Positions 23,464 to 32,061 of a stretch of 37,611 nt of DNA are shown piece by piece. How positions within the stretch are numbered: the first letter of the stretch is position 1; each line of letters starts with the position of its first letter. Where the stretch lies: positions 1 to 37,611 of the forward strand of contig CANGPX010000007.1 of assembly GCA_947456095.1 (NCBI GenBank), in the 5' to 3' direction. A model generated the notes under the pieces. That model saw only the letters and a list, made by a program, of their open reading frames with translations. It made no database searches and had not been told where the DNA came from. The DNA is from Acidimicrobiaceae bacterium (GTDB lineage: Bacteria > Actinomycetota > Acidimicrobiia > Acidimicrobiales > RAAP-2). A program made the translations under genes and the position numbers.

Positions 23464-24263
23464 CCGATCTTTCCGGCGAGGTCTGCTTCATCACTGGCGC
23501 TGGCCGTGGCATTGGGAAAGATACGGCCAAGTACTTGGCCAGCTGCGGCGCAGAAGTGGCGGTGACGGACCGCGATGGGGCAAGTGCGAAAGCCGTGGCC
23601 GAGGAGATATGTGCCGAGGGCGGACACGCCATTGGCCTTACCTGTGACGTGTCGTCAACAACCTCGGTCGATGCAGCCGTTCAGGCCTGTGTGGCGAAGT
23701 TCGGCGCCCTCACCTTGTGCAATCACAATGCGGCGTGGACGAGCTTTAGCCATGACACCAATGCCGAGGCCATTGATCTCGCCATGTGGGACCGAGTGAT
23801 CAACACCAATGCCACCGGTGGCCTTCGGCTCACCCAAGCAGTACTTCCCCACTTTCGCCGGAGCGGGAGAGGATCGCTCGTGTTCATCACGTCTGGTTCG
23901 GCAGCTATTGGTGAGAATGCTCGAGTGGCCTATGGGGCCTCGAAGGCCGCCCTTGAGCAACTGATGCGCCATGTGGCTGCCACCTATGGACGAGAGAACA
24001 TTCGTTGCAATGCGGTGGCGCCGGGAATGATCCTGACCGACACTGCAGCGCTCGCCATCAGCGAAGCGTCACTCGCACAACTCGCAGAAGAAAATCCGCT
24101 CCGACGCCTTGGCACCGGCGAAGACATTGCCAAAGTCGTTGCCTTCTTGCTCTCAACTGATGCCGCCTACGTCAACGGCCAAGTGCTCCGCGTCGATGGT
24201 GGCCTCATGATTGCTCCAAGGCTCGGACCAAAAGCGGGCCGAGCCTCAGAAGAACCCAACTAG
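23460..24263 (+). CDS. Short-chain dehydrogenase/reductase
   Basis: A 267-residue classical SDR: TGAGRGIG at 12–19, Ser145 (FITSGSAA), Tyr158/Lys162 (YGASK) and the C-terminal YVNGQVLRVDGG segment. Strand two ends in VTDRD with Asp37, favouring NAD(H). The usual NNAG is CNHNAAW here, so the Asn at the motif core is shifted or changed. Start ATG overlaps the preceding stop by four bases. It ends tail-to-tail with the minus-strand sigma-partner gene, the two stop codons overlapping at 24260–24263. Confidence 0.9.
   Translation: MTDLSGEVCFITGAGRGIGKDTAKYLASCGAEVAVTDRDGASAKAVAEEICAEGGHAIGLTCDVSSTTSVDAAVQACVAKFGALTLCNHNAAWTSFSHDTNAEAIDLAMWDRVINTNATGGLRLTQAVLPHFRRSGRGSLVFITSGSAAIGENARVAYGASKAALEQLMRHVAATYGRENIRCNAVAPGMILTDTAALAISEASLAQLAEENPLRRLGTGEDIAKVVAFLLSTDAAYVNGQVLRVDGGLMIAPRLGPKAGRASEEPN
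24219..24246. terminator. Hairpin at a convergent gene end
   Basis: AGGCTCGG (24219–24226) pairs perfectly with CCGAGCCT (24239–24246), loop 12 bases. It lies about 14 bases beyond the stop of the minus-strand gene, within the last codons of the SDR. There is no T-run. A terminator for the minus-strand gene is possible. Confidence 0.35.
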
Positions 24264-25621
24264 TAGGTCATGACTCCGGTGTTTTGGGGAAGCTTCACGT
24301 AGTTCGAACTCACCGCAAGTTGGGTTTGTGAGAACTCTTGAGCCTTATCGGAGCCAACGTAGCCGTCGAGCTTCCAAACCGGCAGCAACCAGGTCTGACC
24401 ATTTTCCAATGTGTAGGTCTGATAGCGAAGTGTTGCAGTGGTGATGGTCACAGTCTGCGGTGGAACCGTGGTGTAGGTCGGCGCGGGATCGACCTCGGGC
24501 GGAGTCGTCGTGGCATCGCCTGACGTTGCAGAGACGCCGCTTGAAGGGTCAACGCCAACTGCTGGTGCCGGGGTGGCAACAGCTGAAGGACCTGAGCTCG
24601 TTCCACCATCACTGCTACCCGCAACATCGACCGTGCCCGAAGGTTCTCGGGGAACAACGGTCGTCTCTGTGGTGTCCGGTGCTGGGTTCCATGAAGCTTC
24701 AAGTTGGGCAACAGCATCCGTTGGCGAGATGGTTGGGTAGTTGACCCAACTGCCGAGTTCGGCCAAGACGCCATAGGCACTTGACAGACCCATTCGGTCG
24801 TAGGAGGCCGCCAACGTTTGGTCGGTTTCGATCCCGTTTACGACAAGAGGTGCTGTCACCTGAACGAACTGGTCGTAGCGACTGGCCGCAAGAGTTCCCA
24901 AGGTACCGAAATAGCCAATGGAATCAAACAGGTCCTTGGCCTTGGCTTTTGCCTCGTCATTGGCAGGAGCAGGAAGTGCGGCAACGCGCTCGGTTAAAGC
25001 AACCTCTGGTGGGGAAATTGATTGCGAAGCCGAGTAGGACCAATTCACCACACCGCCGTACTGGCTGACATACAGACTCGAGCCATCACCTCCCGTGACC
25101 GAGAAGTTGCCACCTTCGTTCACTGGGTCACCGGAAACGTTGAAGGTTTGGGCCAACTCCCGAGTGATCTTTTCAAGCGACTTCGCATTCGAAAGCTCAA
25201 AGGATCCGGCCGTGTCGCCATTGACGACCAAGTCAGGACTTACCTCAAAGTTGTAGTTCGGGTGATAGAGCACCATGCCGCTCGCCATGCCGCCAACCCT
25301 GCTTGGGATGGTTGACGTAACTCCACCAGAAATCGCATCAGCAGAGGCCGACATCTTCGCCCCACTTGCGCCACCAAGGGCGAGTATGGGCAGCTCAGGT
25401 GCAGCACTACTCAAGCCAACAATGAGGGCAAGCACTGCGGCACCCGATCCAATGGCTGCAGTTGAAGCAGTCACGGCATAGCGAGCCCTGCTCCAGATGC
25501 CCGGTTGTGGAGCAGAGGCACTGCGAATCATGCGCTCAAGAGCAAATTGATTTGCTACGACGTCGCCTGGCACGGGGTTGGCTTTGCTCAGTCGGTCAAG
25601 TGCATTGTTGTGCTGGTCCAT
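24260..25621 (-). CDS. Single-pass membrane protein downstream of an ECF sigma factor
   Basis: A 453-residue protein: about 45 cytosolic N-terminal residues, one membrane helix (about 48–71, in AVTASTAAIGSGAAVLALIVGL), a long extracytoplasmic domain (about 75–320), a Thr/Ser/Pro-rich linker (about 325–395) and a small C-terminal domain ending TGVMTY. It follows the sigma gene by 61 bases on the same strand with AAGGA before ATG 25621. The layout is that of an anti-sigma or signal-sensing partner, but the N-terminus has no zinc-binding HxxxCxxC motif and I recognise no family in the outer domain. The sensor role is inference from position and topology. Confidence 0.7.
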   Translation of the reverse strand: MDQHNNALDRLSKANPVPGDVVANQFALERMIRSASAPQPGIWSRARYAVTASTAAIGSGAAVLALIVGLSSAAPELPILALGGASGAKMSASADAISGGVTSTIPSRVGGMASGMVLYHPNYNFEVSPDLVVNGDTAGSFELSNAKSLEKITRELAQTFNVSGDPVNEGGNFSVTGGDGSSLYVSQYGGVVNWSYSASQSISPPEVALTERVAALPAPANDEAKAKAKDLFDSIGYFGTLGTLAASRYDQFVQVTAPLVVNGIETDQTLAASYDRMGLSSAYGVLAELGSWVNYPTISPTDAVAQLEASWNPAPDTTETTVVPREPSGTVDVAGSSDGGTSSGPSAVATPAPAVGVDPSSGVSATSGDATTTPPEVDPAPTYTTVPPQTVTITTATLRYQTYTLENGQTWLLPVWKLDGYVGSDKAQEFSQTQLAVSSNYVKLPQNTGVMTY

Positions 25622-25682
25622 TGCGAATCCTTGCTGTTGGTTCTCCTAGGGTGCATGTCGCGGTACTGGAGAAACTTTCTCG

Positions 25683-26165
25683 CTATTCGAGTTGGGCTTT
25701 CAACTTCGCCTTGGCTTTACTCAATCGAACAGCCGCAGCATTTTCTGAGATCTTGAGCGCGACGGCGAGTTCTGTTGGACTGAGGCCTTCCCACGCTGTT
25801 AAGAACAACACTTCTCGCTCGGCCGGCCTCAGTGCAGCGAGTGCTTCAGCCAAGGAAAGGTCAGCAATGGCTTCGTCTTCGGCGCTCGCATCGCCACTGC
25901 GGGCTCGCAGTTGCAGGGTGAAATTCCGCCGTCGCCCGGTTTTTCTTTGGTCATTGGCGAGGCACTTTCTCGCCACGCCAAACAGCCATGGCCCTTCAAG
26001 GCCGACCGGAATGTCATCAAAGCGCCGCCAAGCAACGATGAGCACATCGGCCAGCACATCATCTGGCCCCGTGCTGCCATCGCCGTGGTGGCGACGCCGG
26101 AGATAGGCAAGGACATTGCCAGCATGAGTGCGAGCCAACTCTTCGAACTGCTGTTCTTTTGTCAT
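25683..26165 (-). CDS. ECF-type RNA polymerase sigma factor
   Basis: A 160-residue sigma-70-family factor with only regions 2 and 4. Region 2 spans about residues 12–80 (DDVLADVLIVAWRRFDDI, then WLFGVARKCLANDQRK) and region 4 about 104–158 (ALRPAEREVLFLTAWEGLSPTELA, then NAAAVRLSKAKAKL), the HTH that reads the -35 box. ECF factors control envelope or stress regulons and usually are held by an anti-sigma factor encoded next door; here the downstream membrane protein is the candidate. AAGG lies upstream of ATG 26165. It is divergent from the YkgJ-like gene, 120 bases away. Confidence 0.9.
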   Translation of the reverse strand: MTKEQQFEELARTHAGNVLAYLRRRHHGDGSTGPDDVLADVLIVAWRRFDDIPVGLEGPWLFGVARKCLANDQRKTGRRRNFTLQLRARSGDASAEDEAIADLSLAEALAALRPAEREVLFLTAWEGLSPTELAVALKISENAAAVRLSKAKAKLKAQLE

Positions 26166-26273
26166 GGGTCGCCTTCGTGCTGGATCACTGCAAAGTGCTG
26201 CTTGTTAGCGTAGATGTCATGAGTTGGAGAGTTCTTTCTCAGTTCCTGCAAAAGAATGAAATCTCCGTCCCGC

Positions 26274-26279
26274 TAAGGT
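26274..26279 (+). promoter_or_regulatory. Candidate leaderless -10 box of the YkgJ-like gene
   Basis: TAAGGT, six bases, then ATG 26286, with no Shine-Dalgarno in between. The divergent sigma gene starts at 26165; the 120-base interval must hold both promoters. Confidence 0.5.
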
Positions 26280-26285
26280 GCCGAC

Positions 26286-26939
26286 ATGGATGAAGAGGCG
26301 CTTTATGACGCTGGCGACTTTGGCTCGTGGATCAGCAACCGACTCGACCCGATTGCTGCCCGAGACGTTGCTGTTGCCTGTGGCACCTGCACGACGTGCT
26401 GCACCACGTTCGAAGGCATCTCCATTGCCCATGATGAAACAGAGACGCTGGCAGCAATTTCCTCATTCCATCTTCGCGCCGACAACCGTGCTGCCAACGG
26501 GGCAAAGATCCTGATTGCCAACCCAGATAGAACCTGTCCCATGTTGGTGCGTGGCGCATGTTCGATCTATTCTGTTCGCCCACGAGCCTGCCGTGCCTTT
26601 GATTGTCGGAGTTTGGCCGCAGCTGATCTCATTGACACCGAAGGACCAGGAGCAGCTCTTGGATCTCGAGCTGACCAGTGGGTCTTCACCTATGACGAAG
26701 ACGCGAAAATGCGTCAACTCGCTGTCTTGGACGCAGTTGAATTCATCCATCGCCATGGCGTGGCCTTTCGGTCCCGAGGCTTCACCTACGAGCCAACGGT
26801 GACCGCAACCCAGGCAATCCAGATTCACGAATTGTTCCTCGGTGGCAAACCTGAGACCGAGGCAGAAGAGGCAAAACTCTTGGCCGAGGCGATCGGCATC
26901 TTGCGCCACTTTGCCAATTTGTCTTTCGCGAGGCGCTGA
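26286..26939 (+). CDS. YkgJ-family cysteine-cluster protein
   Basis: A 217-residue protein with the YkgJ/CxxCxxCC metal-binding domain: Cys32, 35, 38 and 39 in CGTCTTCC, Cys84 (RTCPML), Cys92 (GACSIY), Cys102 and Cys107 in PRACRAFDCR. The SIYSVRPRACRAFDC segment is the family signature. Such proteins are thought to bind zinc or an iron-sulfur cluster, with no settled role. The C-terminal half is helical and unfamiliar. It ends four bases from the convergent purU gene; a small GAGGC/GCCTC hairpin (26930–26944) spans both stops. Confidence 0.88.
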   Translation: MDEEALYDAGDFGSWISNRLDPIAARDVAVACGTCTTCCTTFEGISIAHDETETLAAISSFHLRADNRAANGAKILIANPDRTCPMLVRGACSIYSVRPRACRAFDCRSLAAADLIDTEGPGAALGSRADQWVFTYDEDAKMRQLAVLDAVEFIHRHGVAFRSRGFTYEPTVTATQAIQIHELFLGGKPETEAEEAKLLAEAIGILRHFANLSFARR

Positions 26940-26942
26940 GCC

Positions 26943-27797
26943 TCAGTCAAAGATGCAGGTCTTGTTGCCAAAGACCTGAATGCGGTGTTCGGTGTGAAGC
27001 CGAATGGCTCGGATGAACACTGCTCGTTCAATGTCAGCTCCACGACGAACTACATCTTCAACAGTGTCGCCATGGGTGACTCGAGTCACGTCTTGGGCAA
27101 TGATCGGGCCGGCATCGAGTTCGGCGGTCACATAGTGGGCGGTCGCTCCAACCATCTTGACCCCACGCTCAAAGGCACGACGATACGGGTTCGCCCCAAC
27201 AAAGGCTGGCAAGAAGGAGTGATGCACGTTGATCATGGCGTGTTCGTATTTGTTCGTCAGCCACGCCGGCAAAATACGCATATAGCGAGCAAGCACCACA
27301 AGATCAGGACGCATTGCTTCAACCGCTGCGGCGAAACGTTGTTCTTGGTCTTCACGGTCGTCGCCGACTGGCACATACGAAAACGGCAGTCCGTAGCGAT
27401 TGGCCAATGCTTCGCCATCGAGTTGGTCTGACACGAGACCGACAACTTCGCCTTGGAGTTCTCCAAGATCAATGCGAGCGAGCAAATCACTGGCACAGTG
27501 CAGTTGACGTGAACACGCAACAACAATGCGTTGGCGGTGAGCAGGGTCGTGCAGTGCCCAGGCAAACGAGGCCACTGCGGTCTCGCTGCTCAACTGTTCT
27601 TTGAGGCGGTCAAGATCAGCTCCTGGGGCAATCTCGATCCGTGCAGCAAAGCGAGCGGAGTCAACATCGGTGTGTTGACCAAGGTCGACAATATTGCCGT
27701 TCGCCTCGGCAATGGCCGAAGCGAGCAGTGCGACAAGTCCTGGTCGATCGCTTGCATCGACGGTGAGCACAGTTGGACGAGGGTGAGAAGTCACCAC
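26943..27797 (-). CDS. purU: Formyltetrahydrofolate deformylase
   Basis: A protein of about 284 residues that hydrolyses 10-formyl-THF to formate and THF. An N-terminal ACT domain (about 8–80, with SDRPGLVALLASAIAE) precedes a GART-like catalytic domain with Asn190, His192 (MINVHHSFLPAFVGANPY) and Asp228 (LDAGPIIAQD). The C-terminus, ending QVFGNKTCIFD, matches E. coli PurU. The start is uncertain: GTG 27797 and GTG 27794 fit the ACT domain, while ATG 27839 would overlap potC by 26 bases. It is the last gene of the pot run. PurU often frees THF during heavy one-carbon flow, for example when methyl groups are removed from amines such as glycine betaine. Confidence 0.9.
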   Translation of the reverse strand: MVTSHPRPTVLTVDASDRPGLVALLASAIAEANGNIVDLGQHTDVDSARFAARIEIAPGADLDRLKEQLSSETAVASFAWALHDPAHRQRIVVACSRQLHCASDLLARIDLGELQGEVVGLVSDQLDGEALANRYGLPFSYVPVGDDREDQEQRFAAAVEAMRPDLVVLARYMRILPAWLTNKYEHAMINVHHSFLPAFVGANPYRRAFERGVKMVGATAHYVTAELDAGPIIAQDVTRVTHGDTVEDVVRRGADIERAVFIRAIRLHTEHRIQVFGNKTCIFD

Positions 27798-27813
27798 ATC
27801 ATCTTGGTCGAAA

Positions 27814-28671
27814 TTACAAACCCGTTGACACGCGCCCATGCGTTGGCTGACGCCGAGCGAGCACCACACTGAGCACTGCACAACCCAGGCCAAAGAGGAA
27901 GATGAACGTGCCGAAGACAAAGACCTGTGGCGGAATACCAATGCGAGTTGCGCCATAGACCCACACGGGGAACGGCAACTGACTGCCACTGACGAAGTTC
28001 GACGCAACAAAGTCATCAAGCGACAAGGCAAAGGCCATGAGTGCTCCCGCCATGACGCCTGGGGTGATGAGCGGCAAGGTCACCAGCCAAAACGTCGTGA
28101 GTGGCTTCGCCCCAAGGTCGCCTGCTGCTTCTTCCAAACGGCCATCAAAACCCGTCAGTCTGGCCCGCACGGTGACGGTGACATAGGCAATGGAAAACAC
28201 CGCATGACTGAGCAGCAACGTCACGAACCCACGAGCAAAATGGAGCGACGCAAATAGGCCAAGGAGTGACGCACCCATCACAATTTCCGGGGCGGCGATA
28301 TTCATGAAGAGCGTTTGATCAATGAGGCCCTTGCCTTTGAACTGCCGAGGGGAGTACCGGACAAGCGCCAAGGCCAACAAGGTGCCAAGGACCGTGGCGA
28401 TAGCCGTGGCGGCCAAGGCCAAGCGAATCGATAACCAAAACGAATCGGTTAGGCCTGGAATCTCGCTCCACTGTTGATACCACTTCGTCGTGAAACCATT
28501 CCAGGTGAAACTCACCTGCGGAATGCCACCTTCGACTTGATTGAAGCTGTAGATCACCATGGCCGCAATCGGCACGGTGAGATAGCCAATCAGTAACCAC
28601 GAATACACGCGCAGCCAGCGAACCTTGCGCTGTCGTCTCGGTGGAGGGGGTGCGTTCAGATCGAGCGCCAT
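27814..28671 (-). CDS. potC: Spermidine/putrescine-type ABC transporter permease PotC
   Basis: A 285-residue inner-membrane permease of the PotC type with six predicted helices. The cytosolic EAA loop reads EEAAGDLGAKPLTTFWLVTLPLI, the contact to the ATPase. MALSLDD (here FALSLDDFV) and the AAPEIVMGASLLGLF segment are typical of PotC. Its ATG shares one base with the potB stop (TAATG). It acts with PotB, PotA and PotD. Confidence 0.92.
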   Translation of the reverse strand: MALDLNAPPPPRRQRKVRWLRVYSWLLIGYLTVPIAAMVIYSFNQVEGGIPQVSFTWNGFTTKWYQQWSEIPGLTDSFWLSIRLALAATAIATVLGTLLALALVRYSPRQFKGKGLIDQTLFMNIAAPEIVMGASLLGLFASLHFARGFVTLLLSHAVFSIAYVTVTVRARLTGFDGRLEEAAGDLGAKPLTTFWLVTLPLITPGVMAGALMAFALSLDDFVASNFVSGSQLPFPVWVYGATRIGIPPQVFVFGTFIFLFGLGCAVLSVVLARRQPTHGRVSTGL

Positions 28672-29552
28672 TAGAGATACTCCCCAATGGACTTGGTGCC
28701 AACGATCTTGGCGTAAGCCAAAATCCCAATCAGCGAGACACCCATGAGGATGGCGGAAAGAGCCGAACCACCTGGGTAGTTGGCATTCACCAGAAAGAGA
28801 TTCTGAATGATGGTGCCAATCATCGTGTTCGAGATTCCACCTAAAACCTGTTGATTGACGTAATCACCAAGGGCGGGAATGAAGGTCAGCAAGAACGCCG
28901 CAAAGATTCCCGGGATGCACAGTGGCAACACGACTTTGACAAAACGCATCACTTTGCCGGCATAGAGGTCTGCGCCAGCATCAAGGATGCTTGAGTCAAT
29001 GCGTTCGAGTGACACATACAGCGGCAGCGCGGTGAAGGGAAGGTAGTTATAGGCCATCCCGGCAATCACTGCGGTCGAGGTTCCAAGGATGCGGTAGTCC
29101 GCACCGACGAGGTGAAGATCGCGCAGCACGGTCAAGACAATGCCGCTGTTCGATAACAAGAATTGCCAAATGATGGTGCGAATGACGAAGGAGATAAAGA
29201 ACGGCACGAGCAGCATGAGGAGGAAGAAGTTCTTCCTCCGGCCGCTGAAAAAGGCAATGAAATAGGCAATGGGAAAGGCCAGCAAGAGGTCGATGACCGT
29301 TGCAATCCCGGCGTAGCGAAGCGACGTGAAGAACTGCTTGTGAAACATCGACCATTCGAGATGAAAGATCGACCAGTTCCAGGCCATCTCGCAACTGCCC
29401 GTAATGGGACTACAGGTCTCGAGTGACTTCACCAACATGACGACGAGTGGAATCAAAAAGAGCGCAATGAGCCACACCACCGCCGGAAGGGCGAGGAGGT
29501 AGGGCACCGCAGTTTTGCGGTGCCGGCGAAACCATGAGTTGCGTTCGGTCAC
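28671..29552 (-). CDS. potB: Spermidine/putrescine-type ABC transporter permease PotB
   Basis: A 293-residue permease of the PotB type. The first helix begins at about residue 14 (YLLALPAVVWLIALFLIPLVV) and the EAA loop is ILDAGADLYAGKVMRFVKVVLPL. The segment TFIPALGDYVNQQVLGG is characteristic of PotB. Start GTG 29552 overlaps the potD stop by four bases (GTGA), which fixes it; a longer frame from 29738 lies inside potD and is rejected. The CSPITGSCEMAW loop between helices 1 and 2 has two Cys that could pair outside the membrane. Confidence 0.92.
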   Translation of the reverse strand: MTERNSWFRRHRKTAVPYLLALPAVVWLIALFLIPLVVMLVKSLETCSPITGSCEMAWNWSIFHLEWSMFHKQFFTSLRYAGIATVIDLLLAFPIAYFIAFFSGRRKNFFLLMLLVPFFISFVIRTIIWQFLLSNSGIVLTVLRDLHLVGADYRILGTSTAVIAGMAYNYLPFTALPLYVSLERIDSSILDAGADLYAGKVMRFVKVVLPLCIPGIFAAFLLTFIPALGDYVNQQVLGGISNTMIGTIIQNLFLVNANYPGGSALSAILMGVSLIGILAYAKIVGTKSIGEYL

Positions 29553-30829
29553 GCGCCTTGCACAATGGGCAAGAAGTAACCGTTCCAGGTGTCGATTTCG
29601 CTCTGGCTCTTGAATTGGTAATACGTCTTTGATGCCTTGGTCATTGCCGCCGTTGGGAAGACCTGTGGCGAGGATGCCGTGACCGACGGCGCAAGACCCA
29701 CGTCGCTCCGCATTGCCGCCAAGGTGGCCTTGTTCCACCCAGTTGGCTTCAGCAATTCATTCTTCGCCGTTGGCACTGGGCAGGCGTAGTCGATGTAGTA
29801 CTCAAGGACTGACTGGACCTTTGGGTCATAGAAGTAGTCCATGGCAATCATCGCATCGCGAGGATTTGCCGCATAGAGAGGGATGCACATGTTGTCAGTC
29901 CAGAACATGATGCCCTGCTTCGGGGTCATGAGGACAAGGTTCTTCGACCCGCTCAAGTTGGCTTGGAAGATGTCGCCGGAGTAGCTCTGGGAGGCGACCA
30001 AGTCACCATTTTTCAAGTGGCCAACGTAATCATTGCCGTAGTAGGCAGCGACAACTCCGTCATCGCGTTGTTTGCGCAATTTTGCTGCCGCTTTCGCCCA
30101 GTCAGAAGGCTTCGACGTGGCCGGGTTGACGCCAATCGCGAGAAGGCCAATGCTGCCCAGCTCAATCGGGTCGGCCATCATGCCGATCTTGCCCTTGTAC
30201 TTCTTGTCGAACAAGATGTCGAGTCCGCCACTGACATTGGTGACGGCTTTTTTGTTATACGCAACCGTCGTCCAACCGGACTGCCAGGCCATCGTGTACT
30301 TGTTGCCCTTGTCCCACGCAGGATTCTTCACTGAGGGCGATCCATACTTTTTGAAGTTGGTCATTTTTGACTGGTCGAGAGGAATCAACCAGCCACCTTT
30401 GATGAGATAGGCCAACTCAAAGGAGTTGTTCGTCATCACGATGAGGTCATATCCGGTGTTGTCGTGCGCAGCGAGCGAGGGCAAGATGCGCTGATAGAAC
30501 GACGGGTTGTCTTCAATGACCTCGGTGTAGGTCACGTTCATTCCGGTCGTCGACTCCAAGCGATCGATCGTTGGATGGTTTCCATTCAGCGTGTCGATGT
30601 AATAGGGCCAGTTGGCAAAGTGCAACTTGTCGTGGGCTGATTGGTTCTTCCACCACGATGATGAGCCAACACCGGCGTTCGGCAGTGCCGCACCAGCGAC
30701 GCCTCCACTCGCCAAGGTCAGTCCACCAGCAAGTGCGGCGCCAACGCCGAAGACTTGGCGACGTGACACGCGCTCGCCGAGCATGCCCCGAAGTATCGAC
30801 GCATCAAGATTGTTCTGGTTCTCACTCAT
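29549..30829 (-). CDS. potD: Polyamine-type substrate-binding protein PotD
   Basis: A 426-residue periplasmic-type binding protein. A twin-arginine signal is present (SRRQVF at 22–27, then a hydrophobic stretch GVGAALAGG…), so it is exported folded, and no lipobox Cys follows. The mature part has the family motifs LHFANWPYYID (like FYNWTEYV in PotD), YDLIVMTNNSFELAYLIKGGWL, NKYTMAWQSGWTTVAYNK and SYSGDIFQA. PotD pockets hold an amine between aromatic rings and acids; Trp and Asp at comparable places (FWTDNMCIP, a segment with Trp and Asp) suggest an amine ligand, but which amine is unknown. Start ATG 30829 overlaps the potA stop (ATGA). Confidence 0.9.
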   Translation of the reverse strand: MSENQNNLDASILRGMLGERVSRRQVFGVGAALAGGLTLASGGVAGAALPNAGVGSSSWWKNQSAHDKLHFANWPYYIDTLNGNHPTIDRLESTTGMNVTYTEVIEDNPSFYQRILPSLAAHDNTGYDLIVMTNNSFELAYLIKGGWLIPLDQSKMTNFKKYGSPSVKNPAWDKGNKYTMAWQSGWTTVAYNKKAVTNVSGGLDILFDKKYKGKIGMMADPIELGSIGLLAIGVNPATSKPSDWAKAAAKLRKQRDDGVVAAYYGNDYVGHLKNGDLVASQSYSGDIFQANLSGSKNLVLMTPKQGIMFWTDNMCIPLYAANPRDAMIAMDYFYDPKVQSVLEYYIDYACPVPTAKNELLKPTGWNKATLAAMRSDVGLAPSVTASSPQVFPTAAMTKASKTYYQFKSQSEIDTWNGYFLPIVQGA

Positions 30830-32004
30830 AGGGTCGCTTCACTTTCTTCGCTTAATTTCGGGGACCGGACAACAAAGGTGTGGGCAATGGGCCAGGTGAG
30901 CTGCACTCGCTCGCCCGTTCGTGGTGCTGCTGCATCGCCAAGGTTCTGGGCATAGACCGTGAACTCGCCACCAGCATCGGTCGCGACCAAATACTGATTG
31001 CCAACCCCAGTGAAGGTGGCGACTCGAACCTGGCCAGTCAGCACATTGCTTGCTGGTGAAATCGCTGCACCTTCAGCTGAAATCGAAATCTTCTCTGGCC
31101 GAACTCCAACGGAAAGGTCACCGGCCAATACCCCAGGTGGAAGCGCACTTGCATCCACGCTCACGTGTTGGCCACCACCAAGCGAAATCGTCGCGAGGTC
31201 ACCGGAGTGCTGCAAGGCAGTGACCGCCATCAAATTTGATGCCCCAAGAAATGTGGCGACAAACGCGGTGCCGGGGTGTTCATAGATTGACCGCGGGGTG
31301 CCGAGGTCTTCAATGCGTCCTTGTTGCATCACCACAATGCGATCTGACATCGTCATGGCTTCTTCTTGGTCGTGGGTCACATATAAAAAGGTGATGCCCA
31401 CTTCTTGCTGAATACGCTTCAACTCAATTTGCATGTGCTTTCGCAACTTCGCATCGAGGGCCGACATTGGTTCGTCTAACAACAACAAGGTTGGCTGATT
31501 GACGAGGGCCCGAGCGAGCGCAACTCGCTGTTGTTGTCCACCTGACAGCGCCGCAGGTCGACGATCTGCGAGGCCAGCGAGGTCCACGAGGTCCAACATG
31601 TCGGTGACCTTGGCCCGGGCCTCGGTCTTTGACTGACCTTTGCGGCGAAGTCCAAAAGCAATATTGTCGGCCACGCTCAAATGGGGAAAGAGTGCATAGG
31701 ACTGAAACACCGTGTTGACGTCTCGCTTGTGTGGCGGGAGATCCGTGACGTCTTGGCCGCCAAAGTAAATCGTCCCTGACGTTGGCGTCTCAAATCCACC
31801 AAGCATGCGAAGCGTGGTGGTCTTTCCGCAACCAGACGGGCCGAGGAGACTTAAGAACTCGCCGGCCACGATTTCAAGTGACAGATCATCAACGGCGAGA
31901 TGGTCAGCGAACTGCTTGGTGACGCGCTGAAGCACCACGTTGCCGGTCTGCGTTTCCGCAGGACCAGACGAGCGTTGAAGCATGTTGGCCACTAAACGAA
32001 CCAT
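30826..32004 (-). CDS. potA: Spermidine/putrescine-type ABC transporter ATPase PotA
   Basis: A 392-residue ATPase. Walker A GPSGCGKTT (55–63), Q-loop Gln101, ABC signature LSGGQQQR (153–160), Walker B LLLLDEP (173–179) and switch His211 are all intact, and a TOBE regulatory domain (about residues 270–385) follows. It drives import through PotB and PotC. The start is uncertain: ATG 32004, GTG 31992 (which lies seven bases after a TATGGT box) or ATG 31983 are all possible; I report the longest plausible one. It follows the amidohydrolase gene by 57 bases. Confidence 0.9.
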   Translation of the reverse strand: MVRLVANMLQRSSGPAETQTGNVVLQRVTKQFADHLAVDDLSLEIVAGEFLSLLGPSGCGKTTTLRMLGGFETPTSGTIYFGGQDVTDLPPHKRDVNTVFQSYALFPHLSVADNIAFGLRRKGQSKTEARAKVTDMLDLVDLAGLADRRPAALSGGQQQRVALARALVNQPTLLLLDEPMSALDAKLRKHMQIELKRIQQEVGITFLYVTHDQEEAMTMSDRIVVMQQGRIEDLGTPRSIYEHPGTAFVATFLGASNLMAVTALQHSGDLATISLGGGQHVSVDASALPPGVLAGDLSVGVRPEKISISAEGAAISPASNVLTGQVRVATFTGVGNQYLVATDAGGEFTVYAQNLGDAAAPRTGERVQLTWPIAHTFVVRSPKLSEESEATL

Positions 32005-32061
32005 AGCCCCAGTTGGCAATTGGCACTCAGCAAAAATGAGAACGGAGTGTGAACTCTTGTC

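Noticed and set aside
25646-25656. TAGGGT close to an ATG on the plus strand between the sigma and partner genes
   Set aside because: Only two bases separate them and no coding frame follows; it is part of a CCTAGG palindrome.
27840-28031. Longer N-terminus of purU inside potC
   Set aside because: It lies in the potC coding sequence and adds residues not found in PurU.
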